41,622 nt of DNA from Pannonibacter indicus (GTDB taxonomy: Bacteria; Pseudomonadota; Alphaproteobacteria; Rhizobiales; Stappiaceae): NCBI RefSeq assembly GCF_001418225.1, contig NZ_LIPT01000020.1:1-41622 (forward strand), read 5' to 3'. Positions 1 to 8,061 of this stretch are shown one piece after another. The stretch's first letter is position 1. Each line of letters opens with the position of its first letter. The notes below the pieces were generated by a model. The model made no database searches, had not been told where the DNA came from, and saw only the letters and a program-made list of their open reading frames with translations. A program made the position numbers and the translations under genes.

Positions 1-349
1 GAGGGGCTCAGAAGTTTCCCCGCGCAGCCTCCGTCAGGATCAGCTTGTCCAGCGTCAGATCCGCCACCGCCTTGCGAAGCCGTTCGTTCTCCTTCTGGAG
101 ATCCTTCAACTGCCGAAGCTGGTCACGGCTCATGCCGCCATATTGCTTACGCCACCGGTAGAACGTCAGCTCGGAAACGCCGATCTGGCGAACGGCATCC
201 GCCATCGCCATGCCTTGGCCGCGCAAAACCTCAACCTGCCGAAGCTTCGTGACGATCTCGTCGGGCTTGTGTCGCTTGTTTGCCATTGTGGTCCTCCTTC
301 AGGGTCAAAACCATACTTCAAGGTGGACCCGTTCAATGGGGGTGGATCA
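1..349 (-). mobile_element. IS3-family (IS407-group) insertion sequence, left copy, 5' part only
   Basis: The terminal sequence reads inward on the minus strand from position 349 as TGATCCACCCCCATTGAACG, followed by a Shine-Dalgarno sequence and orfA. The IS3-family hallmarks visible are a TGA-type tip, a short orfA ending in AARGNF, and the start of an orfB frame (LLSP) overlapping the orfA stop and running off the window at position 1. The same 341 bases recur in inverted orientation at the right edge. The element cuts an ABC permease gene at 349/350. The far end and any target-site duplication lie outside the window. Confidence 0.9.
8..286 (-). CDS. IS3-family transposase OrfA (IS407 group)
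   Basis: A 92-residue DNA-binding subunit of an IS3-type transposase. The N-terminal half is a helix-turn-helix (EIVTKLRQVEVLRGQG, then a recognition helix near SELTFYRWRKQYGG). The C-terminal half is a leucine-zipper-like coiled coil (QLKDLQKENERLRKAVADL) typical of IS3 OrfA. It ends in AARGNF, as IS407-group OrfA proteins do. The active transposase in this family is usually an OrfAB fusion made by programmed -1 frameshifting near this stop. The overlapping orfB frame (LLSP) is visible in the first bases of the window. A GGAGG lies 7 bases before the ATG. The protein is identical to the partial copy at the right edge, so the two insertions are recent or the copies are kept identical. Confidence 0.93.
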   Translation of the reverse strand: MANKRHKPDEIVTKLRQVEVLRGQGMAMADAVRQIGVSELTFYRWRKQYGGMSRDQLRQLKDLQKENERLRKAVADLTLDKLILTEAARGNF

Positions 350-700
350 GGTGCGGAACACCGCCTCGCCACGCACATTCTGGTCGATGAAAATCGCCAG
401 CAGAAAGCCGAGGATCAGGCAGCCGGCGATGAAGAGCAGGCCGAAGACGGCGATGTTTTCGACCGAGAGCAGGAAGCGTTCGTTGGCGAAGAGGCGGAAA
501 TATTGCTGCAGACCCACCCAGTCCAGCACAGGCAGAAGCTTGGAACTGGTGAAGGACAGGCGGATGGTCCAGAGCAGGCAGCCCACAAAGACCACCAGAA
601 CGATGAGTGCCGTGGGAACGAGGGCCAGCGTGGCTGCCAGATTCCGCCGCCTGCGCATGCGCACCCGTTCCGGCCGGCTGGCCGGTAGAGCTATGGTCAT
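350..700 (-). pseudogene. CUT1 sugar ABC transporter permease (MalF/UgpA-like), truncated by IS
   Basis: Only the first 117 or so codons remain. The start MTIALPASRPERVRMRRRRNL is a basic cytoplasmic tail, followed by membrane segments at about residues 22-44 (ATLALVPTALIVLVVFVGCL) and 82-105. This is the usual N-terminus of a MalF-type inner-membrane permease, which is normally near 300 residues with six helices. The EAA loop and all later helices are missing because the frame runs into the insertion sequence at 349. It lies downstream of the binding-protein gene on the same strand. The rest of the gene, a second permease and an ATPase may continue beyond the IS, but nothing here shows it. 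As it stands the importer cannot be assembled from this fragment. Confidence 0.85.
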
Positions 701-744
701 GACGAGTACCCCTTGATGGGCTCCGGTTCACGGCTCCGGAGGAT

Positions 745-780
745 GGGCTCCGGCAGTGTCAGGGTGACATGCCGGAGCCC
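745..780 (-). other. Intergenic hairpin between binding-protein gene and permease gene
   Basis: A near-perfect stem: GGGCTCCGGCA (745-755) pairs with TGCCGGAGCCC (770-780), and inside it TGTCA (757-761) pairs with TGACA (765-769) around a GGG loop, leaving one bulged G. It has no U-run. Such hairpins after a periplasmic binding-protein gene typically block 3' exonucleases and raise its mRNA over that of the permeases. That role is inferred here. Confidence 0.6.
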
Positions 781-810
781 TGGCCGGGAGCCTTGGGAGC
801 CTGTGCCGGT

Positions 811-2043
811 TCAGCCGGCGGATTGCATCGCGGAAATGAACCGGGCGATGAAGTCATCCGGGGTCATGGACGGGGTGCTCCAGAACTGGGTCACCACATC
901 GCGGGTCGCGCCGACAAGGTCGGGTGATGCGATGAAGTTGATGCTGGGCACCTGCTGCTCGGGATCCTTCAGGGCGGCCATGCCGGTCTGTGCGCAGCTG
1001 TCCATGCCGCTCACATCCACATCCAGCCGCACCGGAACCGAGCCTTTTTTCATGTTGAAGGTGATCTGGGTTTCGGGATCCAGCATCAGCGCGGCCATGA
1101 CGGCCTGTGCTTCCTGGGCGCCCTTGTCACTGACCTTGGGGAAGACGAAGACGTCGCCGCCCATGACATAGCCGCCGGGCATGACTGTGCAGCCGAAGTC
1201 CTTGCCAGCTGTAAGCCCTGCGGCCGTGAATTCACCCTTGGCCCAGTCGCCCATGACCTGCATGGCTGCCTTGCCGGTGATCACCATGCTGGTGGTGTCG
1301 TTCCAGTTGCGGCCCGGGCTGCCTTCGTCAGTCAGTGCGCGCAGGGCGGCGAAGGTTTCAGCTGCCTTGCGGAAGCCTTCGCTTTTGGCGGCCTCCGTAT
1401 CGCGGTCAGCATAGACCTTGTGGAACACGTCCTTGCCCGCTTCCGCCACCAGGACGGCATCGAACAGCAGATGGTCCTGCCAGTTCTGGCCGCCATGCCC
1501 GAAGGGGATGATGCCTGCCTCGCGCAGCTTGGGGCCCGCTGCAATGACTTCGGCGAAGGTCTTCGGCGGTTCGACGCCGGCCTTGGCGAGAGCTTCCGGA
1601 TTGTACCAGAGCCAGTTCTGGCCATGGATATTGACCGGGACAGCATAGAAACTGCCATTGCGCGTCGTCGCGGTGACAATGTCCGGCGGCAGCACGTCGC
1701 GCCACTTGTTGGCTTCCGCGACCTCGTCCATCGGGCGCAGCATGCCGGTTGCGACCAGCTCATCGAACTGAAGGCCGGTGTTGAACTGCATCACGGTCGG
1801 AGGATTGCCGCCGACAATGCGGTTGATGCCGGCAGTGCGGGCATTGGGGCCGCCGGCAATGGCGGAATCAATCCACTCACCGCCCTTGGCCTTGAAAGAA
1901 TCTGCAAAAACCTTGATGGATTCGGACTCTCCCCCCGATGTCCACCAATGCAGCACTTCCGCCTTCATCTCGGCGGCCTGACCGGCCGCGGGCATAACCA
2001 GGCACATCGCCGTGGCCAGAAGGGCATGACGAAACTTTTTCAT
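811..2043 (-). CDS. CUT1 sugar ABC transporter substrate-binding protein (family 1)
   Basis: A 410-residue periplasmic receptor for an unidentified sugar. The signal peptide spans about residues 1-22 (MKKFRHALLATAMCLVMPAAGQAA). The mature protein starts with EVLHWWTSGGESESIKVF, the motif found in glucose/mannose-type CUT1 receptors, and keeps the NPPTVMQF and GNWNDTTSM-like ligand-region patterns (GRNWNDTTSMVITGKAAMQV). The start at 2043 is chosen because GGGAGGAG lies just before it and the signal peptide begins there. The frame stays open further upstream, but that part is not signal-like. The gene is first in an operon with the truncated permease and lies downstream of two LacI-type operators. 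The substrate cannot be read from sequence. The neighbouring isomerase and dehydrogenase suggest a sugar or glycoside that is oxidised before catabolism. Confidence 0.9.
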   Translation of the reverse strand: MKKFRHALLATAMCLVMPAAGQAAEMKAEVLHWWTSGGESESIKVFADSFKAKGGEWIDSAIAGGPNARTAGINRIVGGNPPTVMQFNTGLQFDELVATGMLRPMDEVAEANKWRDVLPPDIVTATTRNGSFYAVPVNIHGQNWLWYNPEALAKAGVEPPKTFAEVIAAGPKLREAGIIPFGHGGQNWQDHLLFDAVLVAEAGKDVFHKVYADRDTEAAKSEGFRKAAETFAALRALTDEGSPGRNWNDTTSMVITGKAAMQVMGDWAKGEFTAAGLTAGKDFGCTVMPGGYVMGGDVFVFPKVSDKGAQEAQAVMAALMLDPETQITFNMKKGSVPVRLDVDVSGMDSCAQTGMAALKDPEQQVPSINFIASPDLVGATRDVVTQFWSTPSMTPDDFIARFISAMQSAG

Positions 2044-2058
2044 ATGGTCTCCTCCCAG

Positions 2059-2103
2059 TGAAACGATTTCATGGCCTCTTTGGATCTTTTGTAATCGTTT
2101 ACA
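2059..2103 (-). promoter_or_regulatory. Two LacI-type operators before the binding-protein operon
   Basis: TGTAATCGTTTACA (2090-2103) has perfect TGTAA/TTACA arms around a CG-containing centre, the classic LacI/GalR-family half-site pattern. A second site, TGAAACGATTTCA (2059-2071), has TGAAA/TTTCA arms and lies 15 bases before the start codon. Both are well placed for repression by the adjacent LacI regulator. The assignment is by pattern only. Confidence 0.65.
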
Positions 2104-2292
2104 TTGAAATTCATAGCACAGGCTTACGGCGCTTGAAAAGGGTAAATTTTCGGAGGGCAACCGGGAGGGCTGCGGGGCAGGAAGGACGTAGCGCCGATTT
2201 CCCGGGTGCTGCCCTGATGCGCCCTCGTGCAGAGACAGCCTCTGCGCGGATGGAGGTCTGGGGCCCCTACATGAGCCTGCCTGCTTGCGCGC

Positions 2293-3312
2293 TCACCTTG
2301 TGCCGGCGGGCATCCCCGTGCTGCCGCGTACGACAAGTTCGACCGGCAGGAGCCGGTGAAGGCTGGGCGGGGTGCCGGTTTCGATCAGGTCCAGCAGCAC
2401 GCCCATGGCTTCCTCGCCGATTTCGCGGCGGGGCTGGCGCACGGTGGTCAGCGGCGGAGTGGTGCAGCTGGAGAACTGGATATCGTCAAAGCCCATTACG
2501 GCCACATCTTCCGGCACCTTCAGGCCGCGCCGGGTCAGTTCCATAATCACGCCGATGGCCATTTCATCATTGGCGCAGAAGAAGGCCGTCGGGGGCTCCT
2601 CCATGCCATCCATGCTGGCTGCGGCCCTGACACCGCTTTCGATGGAAAAGTCGCCGGGCAGCAGCAGGCCCGGGTCGAGCGGAATGCCCGCTGCCGCTAG
2701 CGCAGCAGCATAGCCGTCCTGCCGCTGGCGCGTCAGGATGTTGCGCGCCGGGCCTGCCACATAGGCAATGCGGCGGTGGCCGGCGGCGATCAGATGTTCC
2801 GTGGCGAGCCGTGCCGCGGCCTGATTGTCGATGCCGATGAAGGGCAGCCCGGGCATTTCGATTTCCTCGCAGACCGAAATCATCGGCGGCGGATTGGCCG
2901 GAATGCTGCCCGCGGGCCAGGGCAGGCGGCCCGAAAGCAGCACCAGCCCGTCCACCTTGCCCGAGCGCAGGTAGGAAACATAGGTTTCCTCGATGGCTGG
3001 ATCATTCTCGCTGTTGCCGATGAGCAGACCATAGCCGCGCTGCTGGGCCACGGCCTCCAGCCCGCGCAGGATGCTGGCGAAGAAGGTGTTGCCGATATCA
3101 GGCACGATGACGAGAATCATGCGCGTGCTTTTCAGCCGCAGGCTCTGCGCCATGGCGTTTGCGGTGAAGCCAGTGCTGTCGATGGCCGCCAGCACTTTCT
3201 TGCGCGTGGCCTCCGCCACCTTCGCCGGATGGTGCAATGCGCGGCTGACGGTGGCGATGGAAACACCGGCGAGGCGCGCAACGTCCTCGATCGTGGCGGT
3301 CTTGCTCTGCAT
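2293..3312 (-). CDS. LacI-family transcriptional repressor of the sugar locus
   Basis: A 339-residue LacI/GalR-family regulator. The N-terminal helix-turn-helix is textbook ([20 protein letters not shown], residues 7-26), followed by the hinge ([10 protein letters not shown]) and a periplasmic-binding-protein-like effector domain from about residue 63. Conserved effector-domain patterns are present ([17 protein letters not shown]-like, [30 protein letters not shown]). The start ATG at 3312 gives the normal LacI N-terminus, and length is typical. It sits between the binding-protein operon (same strand) and the divergent isomerase/dehydrogenase operon, and both have palindromic LacI-type sites in front of them, so it probably controls both arms and itself. 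The inducer is unknown, presumably the transported sugar or a catabolite. Confidence 0.92.
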   Translation of the reverse strand: MQSKTATIEDVARLAGVSIATVSRALHHPAKVAEATRKKVLAAIDSTGFTANAMAQSLRLKSTRMILVIVPDIGNTFFASILRGLEAVAQQRGYGLLIGNSENDPAIEETYVSYLRSGKVDGLVLLSGRLPWPAGSIPANPPPMISVCEEIEMPGLPFIGIDNQAAARLATEHLIAAGHRRIAYVAGPARNILTRQRQDGYAAALAAAGIPLDPGLLLPGDFSIESGVRAAASMDGMEEPPTAFFCANDEMAIGVIMELTRRGLKVPEDVAVMGFDDIQFSSCTTPPLTTVRQPRREIGEEAMGVLLDLIETGTPPSLHRLLPVELVVRGSTGMPAGTR

Positions 3313-3382
3313 GCTGTTCCCTGTCTCTGCCTTGATGCAAGCCTATATGCAACCTCTGACCTATGCCTTGCCAAGCTGTGTC

Positions 3383-3416
3383 TGTAAATGTTTACATCAA
3401 CAGTAAAAAGGTTTAC
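3383..3416. promoter_or_regulatory. LacI-type operators in the divergent promoter region
   Basis: TGTAAATGTTTACA (3383-3396) has perfect TGTAAA/TTTACA arms. A second site at 3403-3416 has GTAAA/TTTAC arms around AAGG. They lie between lacI (minus) and the isomerase gene (plus), about 70 bases from the lacI start. The half-site matches the one before the binding-protein operon, so one regulator probably reads all of them. Confidence 0.65.
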
Positions 3417-3581
3417 ATATGCCATGTAGGCCGTCTGGAGCATGATAATCCACGGCTTGCATCCGCGTTACCCCTGCCGGATGAAATGCAGAAACATGTT
3501 CCAGCACGCCAGACCCGGCGCCTCTCCTCGCAGCAGGAGAAGCCCGGACCAGGGGATTTTGTCATCGCTCGGGAGGTGCGC

Positions 3582-4652
3582 ATGAAAACGATGAAGGGTC
3601 CGGGACTGTTTCTGGCCCAGTTCGCCGGGGATACGGCGCCGTTCAACTCGCTCAGGTCCATGGTGACCTGGGCGGCGAGCCTCGGCTATCGCGGGGTTCA
3701 GATTCCAACCTGGGACATCCGCCTGTTCGATCTGGACAAGGCCGCAGACTCTGCTGGTTATTGCGAGGACGTTGCCGGCATCTGCCGGGAAGCGGGTGTC
3801 GAGATCACCGAGCTTGCAACGCATCTTCAGGGCCAGCTCGTGGCCGTTCATCCGGCCTATGACGCGCCATTTGATGGATTTGCCCCGGCGGCGGTGCATG
3901 GCAATCCGGCTGCGAGGCAAGCCTGGGCGGTGGATCAGATGCTGAAGGCGGCCAAGGCTTCGCGCCATTTCGGCCTCAATGCCAGTGTCAGCTTCTCCGG
4001 TGCGCTGGCCTGGCCCTATGTCTATCCCTGGCCGCAGCGGCCTGCGGGCTTGATCGAGACGGCCTTTGATGAACTGGCCCGGCGCTGGCGGCCGATCCTT
4101 GATGCCTATGACGAGGCGGGCGTTGACCTGTGCTACGAAATTCATCCCGGCGAGGACATCTTCGATGGTGCAAGCTTCGAGATGTTCCTGGAGCGCGTTG
4201 GCGGCCATCCGCGCTGCTGCATCAACTATGACCCCTCGCATTTCGTGCTGATGCAGCTCGATTATCTGGCCTTCATCGACATCTATCACGAGCGTATCCG
4301 CGCCTTCCATGTGAAGGATGCCGAGTTCAATCCGGACGGGCGGCAGGGTGTCTATTCCGGCTATCAGCCGTGGATCAACCGCGCCGGGCGTTTCCGCTCG
4401 CTGGGCGACGGACAGGTGGATTTCGCCGGTGTCTTCTCCCGCCTCACGGCCCATGGCTATGACGGCTGGGCCGTGCTGGAATGGGAATGCTGCATCAAGC
4501 ACCCGGAAGACGGCGCGGCCGAAGGGGCGCCCTTCATCGCGGATCACATCATCCGGGTGACGGAAAAGGCCTTTGACGACTTTGCCGCCAGCGGTGCGGA
4601 TGACGCTGCCAACCGGCGGATGCTGGGCCTTGCCCCGGCTGCGGCCGGCTGA
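3582..4652 (+). CDS. Sugar phosphate isomerase/epimerase family protein (xylose isomerase-like TIM barrel)
   Basis: A 356-residue AP-endonuclease/xylose-isomerase-like TIM barrel. The metal-ligand pattern of the family can be read along the chain: an acidic residue after YEIHPGEDI, NYDPSH, the His/Asp of FHVKDAEF, and the terminal Glu of VLEWEC. These usually bind one divalent metal for keto-sugar isomerisation, epimerisation or beta-elimination. The start at 3582 is chosen because GGGAGGT lies 4 bases upstream and the domain begins directly after it. The frame is open for 73 more codons upstream, but these run back through the operator region. It is followed after 14 bases by a Gfo/Idh/MocA dehydrogenase, a pairing common in pathways that oxidise a sugar and then isomerise or cleave the keto intermediate. 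The exact substrate is unknown. Confidence 0.82.
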   Translation: MKTMKGPGLFLAQFAGDTAPFNSLRSMVTWAASLGYRGVQIPTWDIRLFDLDKAADSAGYCEDVAGICREAGVEITELATHLQGQLVAVHPAYDAPFDGFAPAAVHGNPAARQAWAVDQMLKAAKASRHFGLNASVSFSGALAWPYVYPWPQRPAGLIETAFDELARRWRPILDAYDEAGVDLCYEIHPGEDIFDGASFEMFLERVGGHPRCCINYDPSHFVLMQLDYLAFIDIYHERIRAFHVKDAEFNPDGRQGVYSGYQPWINRAGRFRSLGDGQVDFAGVFSRLTAHGYDGWAVLEWECCIKHPEDGAAEGAPFIADHIIRVTEKAFDDFAASGADDAANRRMLGLAPAAAG

Positions 4653-4666
4653 GGGAGGACGGGAAC

Positions 4667-5839
4667 ATGGCAATTGAAGCAAGGGGCGATGCGGGGCAAG
4701 GCGCCCGCGTGCGCCTTGGTATGGTCGGCGGCGGGCAGGGCGGCTTCATCGGCGCCGTCCACCGCATGGCCGCGAGGCTGGATGGTGACTTTGACCTCGT
4801 GGCCGGCGCCTTCTCTTCGGATCCGGAACGGGCACGCCAGTCCGGCCTTGAGCTGGGCGTCGATCCGGCCCGCTGTTATGACAGCTTTGACGCGATGGCG
4901 GCGGCGGAAGCGGCCAGGCCGGACGGCATCGAGGCGGTGTCCATCGTCACGCCCAACCATCTGCATTTCCCTGTGGCCCGCGCCTTTCTGAACGCTGGCA
5001 TCCACGTGATCTGCGACAAGCCGCTGACCTCGACGCTGGAGGATGCGGAAGAGCTGGTGAAGCTGGGTGAGGCCAGCGGGCGGCTGTTCGTGCTCACGCA
5101 TAACTATTCCGCCTATCCCATGGTGCGGCAGGCGCGGGAAATGATCGCCAGTGGCGAGCTCGGCACCTTGCGCCTGGTTCAGGTGGAATATCCGCAGGAC
5201 TGGCTGACCGAGGCGGTGGAGGAAAGCGGCCAGAAACAGGCCGCCTGGCGTACCGATCCGGCCCGTTCGGGCGCAGGCGGCTGCATTGGCGACATCGGTA
5301 CTCATGCCTTCCAGCTGGCCACCTTCGTGACGCAGCTTGCCCCTTCGCAAGTTCTGGCCGATCTCAGCACCTTCGTTCCGGGCCGCCGGGTGGATGACAA
5401 TGTCAACGTGCTGCTGCGGTTTGCCGGCGGGGCGCGCGGCATGCTCTGGGCCAGTCAGGTTGCACCGGGCAACGAGAATGGCCTGCGCCTGCGTGTCTAT
5501 GGAGACAAGGGCGGGCTTGAGTGGGAGCAGGAGAATCCGAACCATCTGTGGTTCACCCCCTTCGGCGAGCCGCGCCGCCGCCTTACACGCGGCGGGGCAG
5601 GCACGGGGCCGGCGGCCGCAGCCGTAACGCGGGTGCCCTCGGGCCATCCGGAAGGCTATCTGGAGGCCTTCGCCACGCTCTACCGAGAGGCGGCGGGTGC
5701 CATCCGCACGGCACGCGACGGCGGACCGGTGGCCCTGCCGGAGCATCTGCCGGGCCTCAGCGACGGGCTTGCCGGCCTGCGCTTCATCGATGCCTGCATC
5801 CGCTCGTCCTCTGCGGGCGGGGTGTGGACGGAGCTGTAA
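4667..5839 (+). CDS. Gfo/Idh/MocA-family NAD(P)-dependent sugar dehydrogenase
   Basis: A 390-residue oxidoreductase. The Rossmann nucleotide loop is GMVGGGQGGFIGAVHR near residues 18-33. The family's conserved lysine is in CDKPL, which follows the SIVTPNHLHFPVA segment. The catalytic Asp/His pair is in GGCIGDIGTHAFQLA. Longer insertions (DWLTEAVEESGQKQAAWR) resemble glucoside 3-dehydrogenase-like members rather than inositol dehydrogenase, but this is a weak inference. GAGGGAGG overlaps the end of the upstream gene and serves as ribosome site. It forms an operon with the TIM-barrel protein. Together they probably oxidise and rearrange a sugar imported by the LacI-controlled ABC system. Confidence 0.87.
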   Translation: MAIEARGDAGQGARVRLGMVGGGQGGFIGAVHRMAARLDGDFDLVAGAFSSDPERARQSGLELGVDPARCYDSFDAMAAAEAARPDGIEAVSIVTPNHLHFPVARAFLNAGIHVICDKPLTSTLEDAEELVKLGEASGRLFVLTHNYSAYPMVRQAREMIASGELGTLRLVQVEYPQDWLTEAVEESGQKQAAWRTDPARSGAGGCIGDIGTHAFQLATFVTQLAPSQVLADLSTFVPGRRVDDNVNVLLRFAGGARGMLWASQVAPGNENGLRLRVYGDKGGLEWEQENPNHLWFTPFGEPRRRLTRGGAGTGPAAAAVTRVPSGHPEGYLEAFATLYREAAGAIRTARDGGPVALPEHLPGLSDGLAGLRFIDACIRSSSAGGVWTEL

Positions 5840-5980
5840 GCCGTTGAAAAATAGGGGCCGGAACATCTGCTGTTCCAGTCCACGCTGGAGGAAAAACCTC
5901 TCCTTCGCCATCCCGGCTCGCGCCCCGCTTGGCCGGAAGACGACGGAGAGGGGAGGGGCGGAAAGATCGCATCCAAGCAA

Positions 5981-6011
5981 GGCCGGAGCAGGTGTTGCTC
6001 CGGCCTTCTTG
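5981..6011. terminator. Hairpin terminator between convergent operons
   Basis: GGCCGGAGCA (5981-5990) pairs perfectly with TGCTCCGGCC (5996-6005) around a 5-base loop, followed by TTCTTG on the plus strand. It lies between the plus-strand dehydrogenase (ends 5839) and the minus-strand dehydrogenase (stop at 6018). The U-run is imperfect, and the minus-strand side has only a short A/T-rich flank, so efficiency is uncertain. Confidence 0.6.
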
Positions 6012-6017
6012 CTGATC

Positions 6018-7133
6018 TTAGACACGCACCCGCGTGCCGCTGCGGGCGGCTTCTGCGATGGCGTGGATGACCTTTTCGAATTCCAGTGCCGCTGCGAAAT
6101 CTGGCCAGGGACGGGTGCCGGTTTCGATGGCGCGCAGGAAATCGGCGGCCTCGATGATCTTCAGGTCGTTGAAGCCGATCTGGTGGCCGGGGGCGGGGCA
6201 GAAGGCGCCGTAACCATCGTGATCCGGCCCAGTGAGGATGGTGCGGAAGCCCTGTTCGGCCTTCGGGCCCTCGTTGACGAAGAGCTGCAGCTCGTTCATC
6301 CGCTCCTGATCATAGATGATCATGCCCTTGGTGCCGTGGATCTCGAAGCCGAGGCGGTTTTTGCGGCCCCAGGCGGAGCGTGAGGCGGCAAAGGAGCCCT
6401 GTGCGCCATTGGCAAAGCGCAGGATGGCCGTAGCCGTATCCTCGTTTTCCACCTTCCCCCGGCCGGTGCCATCAGGCAGGGGGCGGGTTTCATGCACGGT
6501 CTGCATGTCGGCGATGAGGCTTTCGATGGGGCCGCAGATGCCGCAGAGCAGGCTGATCAGATGGCAGCCGATATCCCCCAGCGCGCCAAGACCTGCTTCA
6601 CCCAGCTTCGCCCGCCAGGTCCAGGGCAGGTCCGGGTCGGCCTGATAATCCTCGTCCACCGCGCCGCGCGCATGCACGATGCGGCCAATGCGGCCTTGCC
6701 TCACCAGCTTCTGCGCATGACGGTAGGCGGGATTGCGGGTGTAGTTGTAGCCGGTCATGGTCAGCTTGCCGGTGCGGGCGGCGGCCTCGGCCATCTCTTC
6801 GGCTTCGGTCAGCGTCAGCCCCATCGGCTTCTCGCACCACACGTGCTTGCCCGCTTCAAGAGCGGCGATGGCCATCTCCTTGTGGAAACGGTTCGGCGTG
6901 GTGATCGACACCACATCAACTTTCGGGTCAGTGACCAGCGCCTGCCAGTCTCCGGTGGAACGGGCAAAGCCGAACTGGCTGGCGAAGGCGGCGGCCTTGT
7001 CTTCCGGCGTGTCGCACAGCACCTCCAGCCGCACGTCCTGCACATCACCCATGACGGCACGGGCATTGCGCCAGGCAAGCGCATGCGCCTTGCCCATGAA
7101 GCCTGTTCCGATCAGGCCAATCCCCAGGGTCAT
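6018..7133 (-). CDS. iolY: Gfo/Idh/MocA-family dehydrogenase, IolY-like
   Basis: A 371-residue NAD(P)-dependent dehydrogenase. It has the nucleotide loop GLIGTGFMGKAHA (residues 6-18), the conserved lysine in WCEKPMGL near residue 97, and the Asp/His motif in LGALGDIGCHLISLL. The long C-terminal half (VENEDTATAILRFANGAQGSFAASRSAWGRKNRLGFEIHGTKG, broken here by loops) is typical of a family clade found beside inositol genes. It is divergent from the iolR-like regulator with a shared promoter region, the position occupied by iolY in Sinorhizobium meliloti. The symbol is given on that synteny. A role on an inositol isomer such as scyllo- or D-chiro-inositol is plausible but not shown. Confidence 0.8.
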   Translation of the reverse strand: MTLGIGLIGTGFMGKAHALAWRNARAVMGDVQDVRLEVLCDTPEDKAAAFASQFGFARSTGDWQALVTDPKVDVVSITTPNRFHKEMAIAALEAGKHVWCEKPMGLTLTEAEEMAEAAARTGKLTMTGYNYTRNPAYRHAQKLVRQGRIGRIVHARGAVDEDYQADPDLPWTWRAKLGEAGLGALGDIGCHLISLLCGICGPIESLIADMQTVHETRPLPDGTGRGKVENEDTATAILRFANGAQGSFAASRSAWGRKNRLGFEIHGTKGMIIYDQERMNELQLFVNEGPKAEQGFRTILTGPDHDGYGAFCPAPGHQIGFNDLKIIEAADFLRAIETGTRPWPDFAAALEFEKVIHAIAEAARSGTRVRV

Positions 7134-7155
7134 TGATTTCCTCCCGAAATCAAAT

Positions 7156-7169
7156 AGAATTTTTATTCC
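7156..7169. promoter_or_regulatory. Candidate IolR box between iolY-like gene and iolR
   Basis: AGAA-TTTTTA-TTCC differs at one base from the GGAA-N6-TTCC motif reported as the IolR site in Sinorhizobium. It lies 23 bases before the minus-strand dehydrogenase start and 63 bases before iolR, so it could control both. The flanking bases resemble the perfect copy at 8079-8096. Confidence 0.5.
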
Positions 7170-7231
7170 ATTATTGTCATCCTGCGGCTATCCTGTTTTG
7201 TCAAGCAGGATCAACGAACTGGCAAACCGCA

Positions 7232-8053
7232 ATGTCGCACCTCTCCGCCCCGCGCAACATCGAAGCCTTCCATGCCCGTCTGCTGGAGGCGGCGGAAACC
7301 CTGCCGAAACGCCTGCGCCAATGCGCGGAATATCTGGCGGCAAACACGGACCGGATCGCGGTTTCGACGGTGGCCGAGATGGCGCTGGCGGCCGGAGTGC
7401 AGCCCTCGGCGCTGATGCGATTCTGCAAGATCCTCGGTTTTTCCGGCTATTCGGAGATGCAGCGCCTGTTCCGCGATGCTTATGCGCAGGGCTGGCCGGA
7501 CTACGCGACACGGCTCAGAAACCTGCGGGAAAGCGGTGCTGGCAGCCCCTCTGCCTTGCTGGCGGAGTTCATCGATGCGGGCCGCATGTCGCTGGAAAAT
7601 CTCGCCAGCAGCGTCGACAGCCGTAATCTGGACAGGGCGGTGAAGATCCTTTCCGGGGCTGGAATGGTGCATCTCGTGGGTCTGCGCCGTGCCTTCCCGG
7701 TGGCGTCCTATCTCGCATATGCCTTTGAAAAAATGGATGTTCCGGCGTTTTTGCATGATGGGGTGGGCAAGCTGGATCACCGCCATGCCATCCGTCCGGG
7801 CGATGCGCTGGTGGCCATCACCTTCTCGCCCTACAGCGGGGAAACGGTGGAACTGGCGGAGTTTGCCCGCAGCCAGGAGGTTCCGGTCATCGCCATCACC
7901 GACACGGTGATGAGTCCGCTGCAGAAACTGGATGCCACAGTGCTGAGTGTGGCGGAAGTTGACTTCGGTGCCTTCCGTGCGCTGTCGGCGACGCTCTCGC
8001 TTGCCATCACGCTGGCGGTGGCCGTTGGTGCGGGACGAAAAGCCGCGCCATAA
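7232..8053 (+). CDS. iolR: RpiR-family transcriptional regulator of inositol catabolism, IolR
   Basis: A 273-residue RpiR-family regulator. An N-terminal HTH_6 domain covers about residues 10-85 (LPKRLRQCAEYLAANTDRIAV, then VAEMALAAGVQPSALMRFCKILGFSGY). A C-terminal SIS sugar-phosphate-binding domain follows from about residue 115 (VHLVGLRRAFPVASYLAYAFE, VAITFSPYSGETVELAEFA). The start at 7232 is chosen where the domain begins; an upstream in-frame ATG would add 33 residues reading through the operator. The Shine-Dalgarno is weak. The gene opens an inositol cluster and is flanked by palindromic GGAA-N6-TTCC-type boxes, as expected for an IolR that represses until an inositol intermediate binds the SIS domain. 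Confidence 0.85.
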   Translation: MSHLSAPRNIEAFHARLLEAAETLPKRLRQCAEYLAANTDRIAVSTVAEMALAAGVQPSALMRFCKILGFSGYSEMQRLFRDAYAQGWPDYATRLRNLRESGAGSPSALLAEFIDAGRMSLENLASSVDSRNLDRAVKILSGAGMVHLVGLRRAFPVASYLAYAFEKMDVPAFLHDGVGKLDHRHAIRPGDALVAITFSPYSGETVELAEFARSQEVPVIAITDTVMSPLQKLDATVLSVAEVDFGAFRALSATLSLAITLAVAVGAGRKAAP

Positions 8054-8061
8054 AAAAACTG

